Translations under genes and position numbers: made by a program
DNA from: Spirosoma telluris
Lineage (GTDB): Bacteria > Bacteroidota > Bacteroidia > Cytophagales > Spirosomataceae
Assembly: GCA_003259005.1 (NCBI GenBank)
Contig: QLII01000001.1
Location: forward strand, 1,860,001 to 1,924,000
Reading direction: 5' to 3'
Length of the DNA: 64,000 bases
The notes under the pieces: model-generated
Told to the model about the DNA's origin: nothing
Database searches by the model: none
The model's input: the letters and a program-made list of their open reading frames with translations, nothing else
Shown: positions 40,820-50,063 of the stretch, piece by piece
Numbering within the stretch: the first letter of the stretch is position 1
Layout: every line of letters begins with the position of its first letter

Positions 40820-41414
40820 CCAGCGTTCGGGATTAGGTTGAGTTTATTTTGGCCCGTATTGATTTTCACTAATTTAATTGAGCCTTTTTTCACCCCTTAT
40901 TGAATTGAAGGAATTAAGCGCAGAAATACATTACTTTATTTTTTCATTCTCGCCGGGTTAAAACCCGGCGCAATTGATGTGTTCTATGTTTTTGCGCCGG
41001 GTTAATTGATTTGAAGTAATTAAGCCACGATATGAACTCGTATCTCCCCCTTCAGGCTGATCTTGTAGGGGGAGAATTGTCTCCAACAGTATCCCTGCTG
41101 TTGAGCCGTCAGGCTAAAGTAGGTCCATGAACGCTTACTGATCATTTTGTTAGCCTATCGGCTCGACAGCAGGGATGCTGTCGCAGACACTATTCAAAAC
41201 CCATACCAAATTAGCCGGAAGTAAGGCCACTTGCCAAAACAGCCATTCGTTAACACAAATCAATTAGCTGTGGCAAATAAAGCCGTTGAAACGGTTGTAA
41301 TACCGAACCATTGTTATCTACCCACAGCTAAAGCAGTGGGCTAATACAGGTCCGAATTCGATTCGGCGCTTATTTAATACAAACCAATTAGGGACGCAGG
41401 CAGGTTGAACCAAC
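40820..41414. other. Gene-free region between modules C and D with several palindromes
   Basis: No gene is supported here. The region holds a hairpin at 40951-40970 (CGCCGGGTT with its complement and a 2-nt loop), a further copy of GCGCCGGGTTAA near 41004, a small CCCCC/GGGGG stem at about 41043-41073, and a long inverted repeat at 41089-41178. It precedes the enhancer-like sites of module D. Confidence 0.65.
41089..41178. repeat. 20-bp inverted repeat with 50-bp loop
   Basis: Arms 41089-41108 (GTATCCCTGCTGTTGAGCCG) and 41159-41178 are complementary at 18 of 20 positions. Probably a dispersed palindromic element; it could also terminate transcription leaving module C. Confidence 0.6.
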
Positions 41415-41452
41415 TGTCCGTTTTGCGGACATCCATTGTCCAAAAACGGACA
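41415..41452 (+). promoter_or_regulatory. Putative enhancer site for module D: two TGTCC/GGACA dyads
   Basis: The first dyad TGTCC-GTTTTGC-GGACA (41415-41431, 7-bp gap) is followed 22 bp later by TGTCC-AAAAAC-GGACA (41437-41452, 6-bp gap). The second ends 66 bp before the sigma-54-like GG and 110 bp before the PadR ATG, nearly the spacing of modules A and B. Here the upstream site is a full dyad rather than a half-site, which strengthens the reading of the TGTCC boxes as protein-binding sites. Confidence 0.62.
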
Positions 41453-41515
41453 TCTGATACAGACCATTTTTTTCAAAAAAGGCATTTAAACTACATTCAG
41501 AGCATTATTTGGGAG

Positions 41516-41531
41516 TTGGCACCGCATTTGA
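41516..41531 (+). promoter_or_regulatory. Sigma-54-like promoter of PadR module D
   Basis: TTGGCACCGCATTTGA has a perfect -24 box (TTGGCAC) and TTTG at -12, with 10 bp between GG and the -12 G; the -12 C is replaced by A. It shares TGGC-N4-GCATTTG with modules A and B. Confidence 0.52.
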
Positions 41532-41561
41532 TCGACATTATCGTATATAATAACCTCTGCT

Positions 41562-41900
41562 ATGAAAAGGGCCTTTTTGGGAGAGTTTGAAGAGATTGTT
41601 CTGCTCACGGTTGCAGTACTGGGCGAAAGCGCCTATGGCGTAACGGTCACGCAGGAGATTGAGCAGAAAACCGGGCGCACAGTCGGTTTCAGTACCGTTC
41701 ATACTACCCTGCAACGCCTGGGCGAAAAGGGCTTTTTATCCTCCGAAATGGGCGGTGCAACCGCCGAGCGGGGAGGTCGGCGAAAGCGATTTTTTACGGT
41801 TACAGCCGCTGGCCGGAGAGCCTTACAGGAGGTAAAGCAGGTTCGGGAGGAGTTATGGGGAGCGCTTCCTCCACAAACCCTGCAACTGATGGGAGGATAG
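41562..41900 (+). CDS. PadR family transcriptional regulator, module D
   Basis: 112 aa: MKRAFLGEFEEIVLLTVAVL, AYGVTVTQEIEQKTGRTVG, TLQRLGEKGFLSSEMGG and the wing AERGGRRKRFFTVTAAGRRA. It is most like the PadR protein of module A in its first half and that of module B in its second. The ATG at 41562 matches the starts of both. It is followed after 104 bp by the first of five permeases that share the third prefix type. Confidence 0.92.
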   Translation: MKRAFLGEFEEIVLLTVAVLGESAYGVTVTQEIEQKTGRTVGFSTVHTTLQRLGEKGFLSSEMGGATAERGGRRKRFFTVTAAGRRALQEVKQVREELWGALPPQTLQLMGG

Positions 41901-42004
41901 TAGGGAATGAATAATGAAGAATGTACAATGAATAATGGTGCTTCAGCAAGCTATGCCATATTCTGTTCCTCTCATTATCCATTTTTAATTATGCATTATT
42001 CATT
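41901..42004. repeat. AT-rich palindromic spacer after PadR of module D
   Basis: The left half has AATGAATAATGAAGAATG and the right half CATTATCC, AATTATGC and ATTATTCATTATG, whose ATG is the start at 42005. All three PadR-to-permease spacers of modules A, B and D are of this type. Confidence 0.55.
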
Positions 42005-44620
42005 ATGAAACCACCACCCCGCTGGGCCAGTTGGCTCCTGAAGACCTTTGGCCACCCCGACACGCTGGAGGAAGTGCAGGGAGATCTGCGCGAACTATAC
42101 CTCTACTGGATCGAAACAGCAGGCGTGCGACAAGCGCGTTGGCGATATAGCCTAAGCGTGCTAAAACTACTTCGGCCATTGGCCAAACGAACATCGACTA
42201 CCTATTCGACATCTTATATCTTAAGCCCAACTATGCTACGAAACTATTTCAAAATCGCCCTCAGGAATATTACCAAGAACAAAGTCTATTCCTCCATCAA
42301 CATCGGGGGGCTAGCTATGGGGATGGCGGTGGCCATACTGATTGGGCTCTGGATTTATGACGAATTATCGTTCGACAACTATTTCCAGAACTATGACCGC
42401 ATTGCCAAGGTCATGCAAAACGGAGAGTTCAACGGTGAAGTGTTTCATGGAGAATACAATCCGGCACCAATGGGTCCCGAGCTACGGACAGTTTACGCCG
42501 ATGATTTTACCCATGTGATCATGTCGTCCTGGACCCGCGATCACATCCTGGCATATGGCGAGAAAAAATTTACAAAAACTGGCAATTACCTAAGTGCCGA
42601 TGCGCCCGATATGCTCACGCTGAAGATGCTCAGCGGTACGCGGGCTGGTTTGAAAGATCAGAATTCAATTCTACTATCGGAGTCGGTAGCCCAGGCACTG
42701 TTCGGTGCAGAGGACCCGATGGGCAAGCTCGTGAAGATCGACAACAAACTAAACGTGAATGTAACGGGCATTTATGAAGATTTTCCGTACAATACCGAGT
42801 TTAGAGATATGCAATTCATTGCTCCCTGGGATCTGTATGTGTCATCAGAAAGTTGGGTGAGACGGGCTCAGGACAATGTAGAATGGGGCAATTTCTCCTG
42901 GCAGGTGCTGGTTCAGATTGCACCGAACGCCACGTTTGAAGGGGTATCGGACAAAATCAAAAACATACGACTGAAACATAGCCCCGAATCAGCGTTCATT
43001 AAGCCCAAGGTATACCTTCAACCCATGAGCAAATGGCATCTCTACTCGGGCTGGGATAAATCGGGAAACCTGGAGGGGCGGATTCAATACGTCTGGCTTT
43101 TCGGCATCATTGGCGTGTTTGTGCTGCTCCTGGCCTGTATAAACTTCATGAATCTCTCAACAGCGCGTTCCGAAAAACGAGCCAAAGAGGTGGGTATTCG
43201 GAAAGCCGTTGGTTCAGTACGGAGTCAGTTGATCGGCCAGTTTTTTAGTGAATCACTGCTGGTGGCTGCCTTTGCCTTTGGGTTGTCTATACTACTGGTA
43301 CTGCTGATACTGCCTATTTTCAACGAAGTGGCGGATAAACAAATTGGCATCTTGTGGACGAACCCTATTTTCTGGCTTTCCGGGATTGGGTTTAGCCTCC
43401 TGACGGGGATTATTGCGGGCAGCTATCCTGCCCTTTACCTATCGTCCTTCCAGGCGGTCAAGGTGCTGAAAGGAACCTTCCGGGTCGGTCGGTTTGCATC
43501 AATTCCGCGTCAGGTATTGGTCGTGGTACAGTTTACGGTTTCGGTGACGCTGATTATTGGAACGATCATCGTGTTCCGGCAAATTGAACACGCCAAGAGT
43601 CGGCCTGTAGGCTATGACCGAAGTGGGTTGATTACCGTTGCTATGAACACGCCGGAATTACATGATCACTACAATGCCCTCCGCGATGACCTGATTCGAA
43701 CCGGAGCCGTAATGGATATGTCGACCTCATCGACCCCAGCAACCGATCTGAATTCGCAGAATAGTGGGTTCGACTGGGTAGGCAAAAACCCGAACTTCAA
43801 AGATAACTTTGGCACCATTGCGGTTACGCATGATTTTGGCAAAACCGTAGGCTGGCAGTTTGTTCAGGGCCGCGATTTTTCCCGGCAATTCCCAAGTGAT
43901 TCATCGGGTATGGTTCTGAATGAAACCGCCGTGCGCTACATGGGCATCAAAGAGCCTGTCGGCAAGCAGATCAAGTGGAATGGTAAGCCATATCGGGTGG
44001 TTGGGGTTATTAAGGACATGCTCATGGCCTCTCCTTTTGAACCTGTTTATCAGACGGTGTATATACTCGATTATGGGTGGGCAAGCGTCATTAACATTAA
44101 GCTCAACCCGGCTCGAAGCACCAGTGAATCATTAGCTAAAATCGAAAGTGTTTTCCGGAAGTTCAACCCCGGCAGCCCGTTCGATTACCGATTTACGGAT
44201 CAGCAGTACGCCTTGAAATTTGCCGCCGAAGAGCGCATTGGAAAACTGGCTTCGGGCTTCGCTATTCTCGCCATATTAATCAGTTGTCTGGGTCTGTTTG
44301 GCTTAGCCTCGTTCGTAGCCGAACAACGTACTAAAGAGATTGGTGTCCGCAAGGTACTCGGCGCATCGGTATTCAATGTGTGGAGATTATTGTCGAAAGA
44401 CTTCATCATCCTGGTCATTATCGCCTTCGGTATCGCTACACCCATCGCCTGGTATTTCCTCGGCAACTGGCTCCAGAAATACGAATACCGAACGGAGCTA
44501 TCGTGGTGGATTTTTGCCGTCTCGGGTGCGGGTGCGTTAGTAGTTACTCTGCTCACAGTAAGCTATCAAAGTATAAAAGCAGCGTTGCTTAATCCGGTTA
44601 CCTCCCTTCGGTCGGAATAA
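42005..44620 (+). CDS. Orphan MacB/FtsX permease, first gene of module D (intact)
   Basis: 871 aa. The prefix is of the third type: WASWLLKTFGHPDTLEEVQG, then DLRELYLYWIETAGVRQAR and LKLLRPLAKR. The core starts MLRNYFKIALRNITKNKVY and is close to 5287, 26564 and 31994 (ARSEKRAKEVGIRKAVGSVR; last block FVAEQRTKEIGVRKVLGASV). Thus the first gene of modules A and D have similar cores under different prefixes. It ends NPVTSLRSE. As in its relatives, no ATP-binding motif is present. Confidence 0.92.
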   Translation: MKPPPRWASWLLKTFGHPDTLEEVQGDLRELYLYWIETAGVRQARWRYSLSVLKLLRPLAKRTSTTYSTSYILSPTMLRNYFKIALRNITKNKVYSSINIGGLAMGMAVAILIGLWIYDELSFDNYFQNYDRIAKVMQNGEFNGEVFHGEYNPAPMGPELRTVYADDFTHVIMSSWTRDHILAYGEKKFTKTGNYLSADAPDMLTLKMLSGTRAGLKDQNSILLSESVAQALFGAEDPMGKLVKIDNKLNVNVTGIYEDFPYNTEFRDMQFIAPWDLYVSSESWVRRAQDNVEWGNFSWQVLVQIAPNATFEGVSDKIKNIRLKHSPESAFIKPKVYLQPMSKWHLYSGWDKSGNLEGRIQYVWLFGIIGVFVLLLACINFMNLSTARSEKRAKEVGIRKAVGSVRSQLIGQFFSESLLVAAFAFGLSILLVLLILPIFNEVADKQIGILWTNPIFWLSGIGFSLLTGIIAGSYPALYLSSFQAVKVLKGTFRVGRFASIPRQVLVVVQFTVSVTLIIGTIIVFRQIEHAKSRPVGYDRSGLITVAMNTPELHDHYNALRDDLIRTGAVMDMSTSSTPATDLNSQNSGFDWVGKNPNFKDNFGTIAVTHDFGKTVGWQFVQGRDFSRQFPSDSSGMVLNETAVRYMGIKEPVGKQIKWNGKPYRVVGVIKDMLMASPFEPVYQTVYILDYGWASVINIKLNPARSTSESLAKIESVFRKFNPGSPFDYRFTDQQYALKFAAEERIGKLASGFAILAILISCLGLFGLASFVAEQRTKEIGVRKVLGASVFNVWRLLSKDFIILVIIAFGIATPIAWYFLGNWLQKYEYRTELSWWIFAVSGAGALVVTLLTVSYQSIKAALLNPVTSLRSE

Positions 44621-44629
44621 ATGGCATGG

Positions 44630-44686
44630 GGCAAGGAGCAGGGGTAAGCCGAGAGAAGCCCTGCCCCGTGCTCCCAGCACCTTGCC
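44630..44686. repeat. GC-rich palindrome in permease spacer
   Basis: Arms GGCAAGGAGCAGGG (44630-44643) and CCCAGCACCTTGCC (44673-44686) pair at 12 of 14 positions. The right arm ends 8 bp before the ATG at 44695. Confidence 0.6.
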
Positions 44687-44694
44687 AAAAAGCC

Positions 44695-47352
44695 ATGAAA
44701 CCAACTCATCGTCACCCACCCACCTGGGCTCAAAAGCTGCTGGAAGCCTTTGGCGACCCTAACACGCTGGAGGAAGTGCAGGGCGACCTGCTCGAACTCT
44801 ATGTCCATTGGGTAGAAACGGTGGGCGAACGAAAGGCCCGCTGGCGGTACGTTCTGAGTGCCTTAAAACTGCTGCGGCCACTGGCTAAACGAAGATCAAG
44901 CGAACAATATACAGCACCCTTTTCATTCAGTCCTGAGATGATACGTAACTATTTAAAAATCGCCTGGCGAAACCTCGTCCTTCACAAAGCGTTCACGGCC
45001 ATCAACATTGTTGGGTTGGCCGTTGGACTGGCAACCTGCCTGCTGATCGTGCTGTTTGTTACGCACGAACTCAGTTATGATCGCTACCATGCCAAAGCCG
45101 ACCGAATCTTTCGGATGACGACCTACGGTCTGGTTAGCGGAAAGGAAATTAAGACGGCCTACTCTGGCGTACCGGCTGGACCGACCCTGGTGCATGATTA
45201 TGCAGGGGTAGAAGCCACTACCCGCTTTGATCAGGCAGGCACGCATATCGTTAAACATAACCACGATAGCTTTAAGGAAGAACACGTTGCGTTTGCCGAT
45301 TCCAATTTTTTCGATGTCTTCTCAATATCGTTGCTCAAAGGCAACCCTAAAACGGTATTAATCGAACCGAATACAATTGTCCTTACTGAAACAAGTGCAA
45401 AAAAATACTTTGGCGAGCAGGATCCAATCGGCCAAACCCTCACGGTGGGCGAACGAGGACTTTTTCGGGTGACGGGTGTCTGCCAGGATGTCCCCTCAAA
45501 TACACACTTCCATTACGACATGTTCGGTTCAATGCGTTCGATTGAACTCCGCAACACGTGGCTGAATAGTGGCGTCTATACATATATCGTGTTGCGGCCG
45601 GGCTATTCCATTGCCGAATTGAAGTCAAAAATCCCTGAACTAGTAAGAAAACATATCGGTACCGAAATTCAGCAGCTTTTCGGCATCAGTCTGGATGAGT
45701 TTTACCGAAAAGGAGACGAGCTTGGCTTTGTGTTTCAGCCTATAACGGATATTCATCTTCACTCAGACCTTGAGTCTGAGGTTGAACCCAACAGCGATGT
45801 CAAATACATTTATATATTTTCGATCATCGCGGTATTTATTCTGCTGGTGGCCTGCATCAATTTCATGAACCTATCCACTGCTGGTTCGGCAGGGCGGGCT
45901 AAAGAAGTGGGCATTCGGAAAGTACTGGGATCGATTCAGCAGCAACTCATCTGGCAGTTTTTAAGCGAATCGGTGCTCGTAACCTTCATGGCCTTGCTGG
46001 TTGCTATAGGTATGGTAGCCCTTGTATTACCAAGCTACAATCAATTATCAGATAAGCAGTTTGGGATTACTTCGCTCCTGACTGGCTGGATGTTGCCGGG
46101 TATTTTATTATCCTGTTTGCTAATTGGCTTACTAGCTGGCAGTTACCCTGCCTTCTTTCTGTCGGCCTTTAAACCAGTGAGTGTCTTGAAGGGACAGATT
46201 CGGGCGGGCTTCCGAAGCGGCTGGTTACGAAACACCCTCGTTACGACCCAGTTTGTGGTGTCTATTGGGATGATTATCGGGACACTGGTTGTTTACCGGC
46301 AACTCCATTTCATTCAGAATAAAAAAGTAGGCTTCGATAAGGATCAGGTACTTGTGTTACATGACTCTTACACACTCGGGGCCAAAGGCAAAGCCTTCCG
46401 CGACGAACTGGCGAAACTATCGCAGGTAGTCAATGCCACGCAGGCGGGATATTTACCCGCTGGGGCGTCTAACAACGCAAATGATGGATTTCAGCCGGAT
46501 GGCGGTTCCGACCAATCGACAATCTATCGGGAAAAGACCTACTACATCGACGAAAATTATTTGCCGACCTTAGGTATTCATCTGGCCCAGGGGCGAAACT
46601 TCTCGAAAGCCTTTCCATCGGATAGTGCCGCCGTACTAATCAATGAAGCAGCTGCCAAACGGTTTGGCTGGAAAACCCCAGTTGGCCATCGACTCTGGTC
46701 GGTGGGTAATGGCCAGGGAAATCGTCGTTTATACACCATCGTTGGGGTGGTAAAGGATTTCCATTTCGAGTCGATGCACCAGCAAATCGCGCCATTGGTT
46801 ATGTATTATGGTGCCGACAACTACCAGATGGCCCTGCGTATCCGAACAACAGATATACCGGGTTTACTGAAAACCCTGGAGCAGAAATGGAGAGCGCAAT
46901 CGGACAACCCATTCGCTTACTCATTCCTGAACGAACGGTTCAACCGGATTTACCAGTCTGAGCAGCGCGTAGGCCAGTTGTTCGGCATCTTCGCCGGGTT
47001 GACGGTTATTATCTCCTGCCTGGGTCTGTTTGGTCTGGCCATGTTCACAGCCCAGCAGCGGACGAAAGAAATCGGCGTCCGCAAAGTATTGGGCGCATCG
47101 GTTGGCAGCGTTGTCGCCCTGCTATCGAAAGACTTTTTAAAGCTGGTAGTGGTCGCTATTATCATAGCCTCACCCCTGGCCTGGTACGCCATGAGCCGAT
47201 GGTTGCAGGATTTCGCCTATAAAATTGACATCGAATGGTGGGTGTTTGCTTTGGCAGGCTTCCTGGCCATTGCCATTGCCTTACTAACGGTCAGTTTCCA
47301 AAGTATAAAAGCCGCGTTGATGAACCCGGTGAAATCCTTACGAAGTGAGTAG
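44695..47352 (+). CDS. Orphan MacB/FtsX permease, module D (intact)
   Basis: 885 aa from the ATG at 44695 (MKPTHRHPPTWAQKLLEAFG), chosen because the family prefix starts there; the frame is open further upstream but covers the palindromic spacer. The prefix is DPNTLEEVQGDLLELYVHWV. The core starts MIRNYLKIAWRNLVLHKAF. Block 1 is unusual in having glycines (STAGSAGRAKEVGIRKVLGS). The second periplasmic domain has KDFHFESMHQQIAPLVMYYG. It ends NPVKSLRSE, and its TAG overlaps the first base pairs of the next palindrome. Confidence 0.92.
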   Translation: MKPTHRHPPTWAQKLLEAFGDPNTLEEVQGDLLELYVHWVETVGERKARWRYVLSALKLLRPLAKRRSSEQYTAPFSFSPEMIRNYLKIAWRNLVLHKAFTAINIVGLAVGLATCLLIVLFVTHELSYDRYHAKADRIFRMTTYGLVSGKEIKTAYSGVPAGPTLVHDYAGVEATTRFDQAGTHIVKHNHDSFKEEHVAFADSNFFDVFSISLLKGNPKTVLIEPNTIVLTETSAKKYFGEQDPIGQTLTVGERGLFRVTGVCQDVPSNTHFHYDMFGSMRSIELRNTWLNSGVYTYIVLRPGYSIAELKSKIPELVRKHIGTEIQQLFGISLDEFYRKGDELGFVFQPITDIHLHSDLESEVEPNSDVKYIYIFSIIAVFILLVACINFMNLSTAGSAGRAKEVGIRKVLGSIQQQLIWQFLSESVLVTFMALLVAIGMVALVLPSYNQLSDKQFGITSLLTGWMLPGILLSCLLIGLLAGSYPAFFLSAFKPVSVLKGQIRAGFRSGWLRNTLVTTQFVVSIGMIIGTLVVYRQLHFIQNKKVGFDKDQVLVLHDSYTLGAKGKAFRDELAKLSQVVNATQAGYLPAGASNNANDGFQPDGGSDQSTIYREKTYYIDENYLPTLGIHLAQGRNFSKAFPSDSAAVLINEAAAKRFGWKTPVGHRLWSVGNGQGNRRLYTIVGVVKDFHFESMHQQIAPLVMYYGADNYQMALRIRTTDIPGLLKTLEQKWRAQSDNPFAYSFLNERFNRIYQSEQRVGQLFGIFAGLTVIISCLGLFGLAMFTAQQRTKEIGVRKVLGASVGSVVALLSKDFLKLVVVAIIIASPLAWYAMSRWLQDFAYKIDIEWWVFALAGFLAIAIALLTVSFQSIKAALMNPVKSLRSE

Positions 47353-47420
47353 TACCGACCATCCCGGTCGGCCGTAAACAGGCAGAACGATAAACACAGC
47401 CGACCGGGACGGTCGGTACT
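47351..47420. repeat. 21-bp inverted repeat spanning permease spacer
   Basis: Arms 47351-47371 (AGTACCGACCATCCCGGTCG plus G) and 47400-47420 pair at 20 of 21 positions. The left arm overlaps the stop codon of the preceding gene and the right arm ends 6 bp before the next ATG. Its sequence differs from the other spacer classes. Confidence 0.75.
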
Positions 47421-47426
47421 ACACGT

Positions 47427-50035
47427 ATGAAACCACCTCACTGGGTTCAAAAGCTCCTAGACGCTTTTGGCGACCCTGACACGCTGGAAGAGGTGCAGGG
47501 CGACCTGCTCGAACTCTACGCCTACTGGGTACAAACCGTGGGTGAACGAAAAGCCAATTGGCGGTACGGTTTGAATGTTTTGAAACTAGTACGGCCACTG
47601 GCTAAACGAAAACGATCAAACGAATACGATGAACCACCCTTTTTTCTGAGACCTGATATGATACGAAATTATGTAAAAATCGCCGTCCGAAACCTAACCC
47701 GAAATAAGGTTTTTTCAGCGATCAACCTGCTGGGATTGTCCACGGGCATTACGGTATGCTTACTGATTTTCCTGTTCATTATGAACGAGTTCAGTGTTGA
47801 TAATTTCCATAAAAATGGAAAAAGCATCTACCGCGTCATGCGGGGCATGGAGCACGAGGGCAAAGAAGTAGCCGTCTCCTACGTATCGGGGCAGTATGCG
47901 CCCGCCCTACTGACCGATTTTAAAGGCCAGATCACCCAGGCGGTACGTGTAAATCCGACCGATGCCCTGGTAACTAGCCAGGACAAGTCGTTTCATGAGC
48001 GGAAAATTATTGATGTTGATCCTAACTTCTTCACGTTCTTCTCTTTCCCTTTGATTAAAGGCGATCCGGCGACGGTATTGTCAGAGCCAGCGAGTGTAGT
48101 CCTCACCGAATCGACGGCCAGAAAATATTTTGGCAGCATCGACAATGCCCTGGGTAAAATCGTAAAAATCGACAAAAACCTGGCGGTAAAAGTCACCGGC
48201 ATTGCGCAGGATGTACCGGCTAATTCGCACCTGGATTTTGACCTGGTTATACCGCTCGAAAACTACAAAGACCGGAGCTGGATGGCCGGCTGGATCAATA
48301 ACGGCATTTATACCTACGTACAGCTTGACCCAATGGTTAGCGAAGAACAGCTTGAACGCAATTTCCCGCGCTTCATGGATAAGCACATGGGACAAATCTT
48401 TAAGCAGTCTGGCTTCCATTTCAATCTTTCGATCACGCCATTGTCCTCTATTTATTTTGAACAGTCAGCTTTCGACAGCGTAAAGCATGGCGATAAAAAA
48501 GTAGTCTATATCTTTTTATCGATTGCTATACTCATTCTATTGGTGGCCTGTATCAATTTCATGAACCTGTCAACTGTTCGGGCAGTGGATCGCTCCAAAG
48601 AAATTGGCGTTCGGAAAGTATTGGGGGCCATTAAAGGCCATCTGGTATGGCAATTTATTGGCGAGTCGCTGCTGCTGGCTACCCTTTCGTGCCTGGTGGC
48701 GATTGGCTTCCTGATCGCCGTTTTACCGGTATACAAACAACTACTGGGCTACCCCTGAACCTGGCCGTTTATGCCCTGCCAATCGTGCTGTCTCTTATCG
48801 GCATTATCGTGATGGTGGGGTTCCTGGCGGGGAGCTATCCGGCCTTTGTGCTGGCGGCCTTTTCGCCCATCCAGGCTTTGAAAGGTAAATTAAGGCTGGG
48901 CAAAGGAGGAACATCGTTAAGACAGGTACTGGTGGTCGTTCAGTTCAGCATTTCGATCCTGCTCATGCTCGGAACTGCCATCGGTACGCAGCAAATGAGC
49001 TACCTCAAAAACAAACAGCTAGGCTATAACAACGAGCAGACCCTGGTGATCCCCATCGACAATGAGGATATCTACAACTTCATCCTGAAACATAAACCTG
49101 AATTACTTTCACAGAGCCAGGTAGAGGCCGTGTCGATGATGTCGGGCGAACCGGGTGGTTTTTTTGACGGGCATATGTTTGATGTAGAAGCCCATCCGAA
49201 CCGATGGAAGGCCCGAACGGAGTTTGCCGATTTCGATTTTGTAAAAACCCTGGGGCTAAAAATCATTGCAGGCCGGGACTTTTCTCCTTTGTTTCCCACC
49301 GACACGGCACGGGCTATCTTGATCAATCGAACGGCGGCTGCCCGGCTGGGCTGGACTCCGGACCAGGCCGTTGGCAAATGGCTTAAAAACACCATGCGCG
49401 ATAGCACGAACCGAACCATCATTGGCGTGGTGGAGGATTACAATTTCCTGTCTTTGAAAGAAGCGATAGAGCCATTGGTGATTGCGCCGAATGATGACCG
49501 ACGGGCGGCTCTGATTCGACTTAAGCCCGGCAACCTGACGGCTTCTGTCGAGACGATTCAACAATTGTACGCCAAAACACGGCCAGCTTACCCGTTTGAG
49601 TTCCACTTTCTGGACCAGCAGTTCGATCAGATGTACCAGACTGACCTGCGGCAGCAAACGATTTTGAGCATTTTTGCCGGTCTGGCCATTTTTATCGCTT
49701 GCCTGGGGTTGTTTGGTCTGGCCTCATTTTCGGCCCAGCAGCGCACCAAAGAAATTGGGGTTCGCAAAGTGCTGGGCGCATCCGTCGGCAGTATCGTGCA
49801 GCTCCTTTCCCGCGACTTCCTAAAACCAGTAGGTATTGCCTTATTGATTGCCAGCCCGATTGCCTGGTATGCCATGAGCCAGTGGCTGCAAAATTTTGCT
49901 TACCGCATTGACATCGGGTGGTGGCCTTTCGCACTGACGGGTCTGCTGGCCGTGAGCATCGCCTTATTGACAGTGAGTTTCCAAAGTATCAAAGCCGCGC
50001 TGACAAACCCGATCAAATCATTACGATCTGAATAG
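47427..50035 (+). CDS. Orphan MacB/FtsX permease, module D (frameshifted)
   Basis: The repaired length is 869 aa. One G is missing from the GGG run at 48746-48748, after YKQLLG in the first FtsX block; adding it gives LLGLPLNLAVYALPIVLSLI. The prefix is DPDTLEEVQGDLLELYAYWV. The core starts MIRNYVKIAVRNLTRNKVF. Block 1 has the variant STVRAVDRSKEIGVRKVLGA. The last block has FSAQQRTKEIGVRKVLGASV and the tail is NPIKSLRSE. The first periplasmic domain is divergent (GMEHEGKEVAVSYVSGQYAP), so its ligand may differ. Confidence 0.88.
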
Positions 50036-50063
50036 CGCGGGGCCTGGCGCACGCAAAAAAACC

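Noticed and set aside
41405..41590. Short open frame upstream of PadR module D
   Set aside because: It runs over the TGTCC dyads, the sigma-54-like element and the PadR start in another frame, has no recognisable domain, and looks like chance.
44626..44694. Upstream start adding 23 residues to the permease at 44695
   Set aside because: The added residues come from the GC-rich palindrome and are absent from every paralogue; MKPTHRHPP fits the family start.
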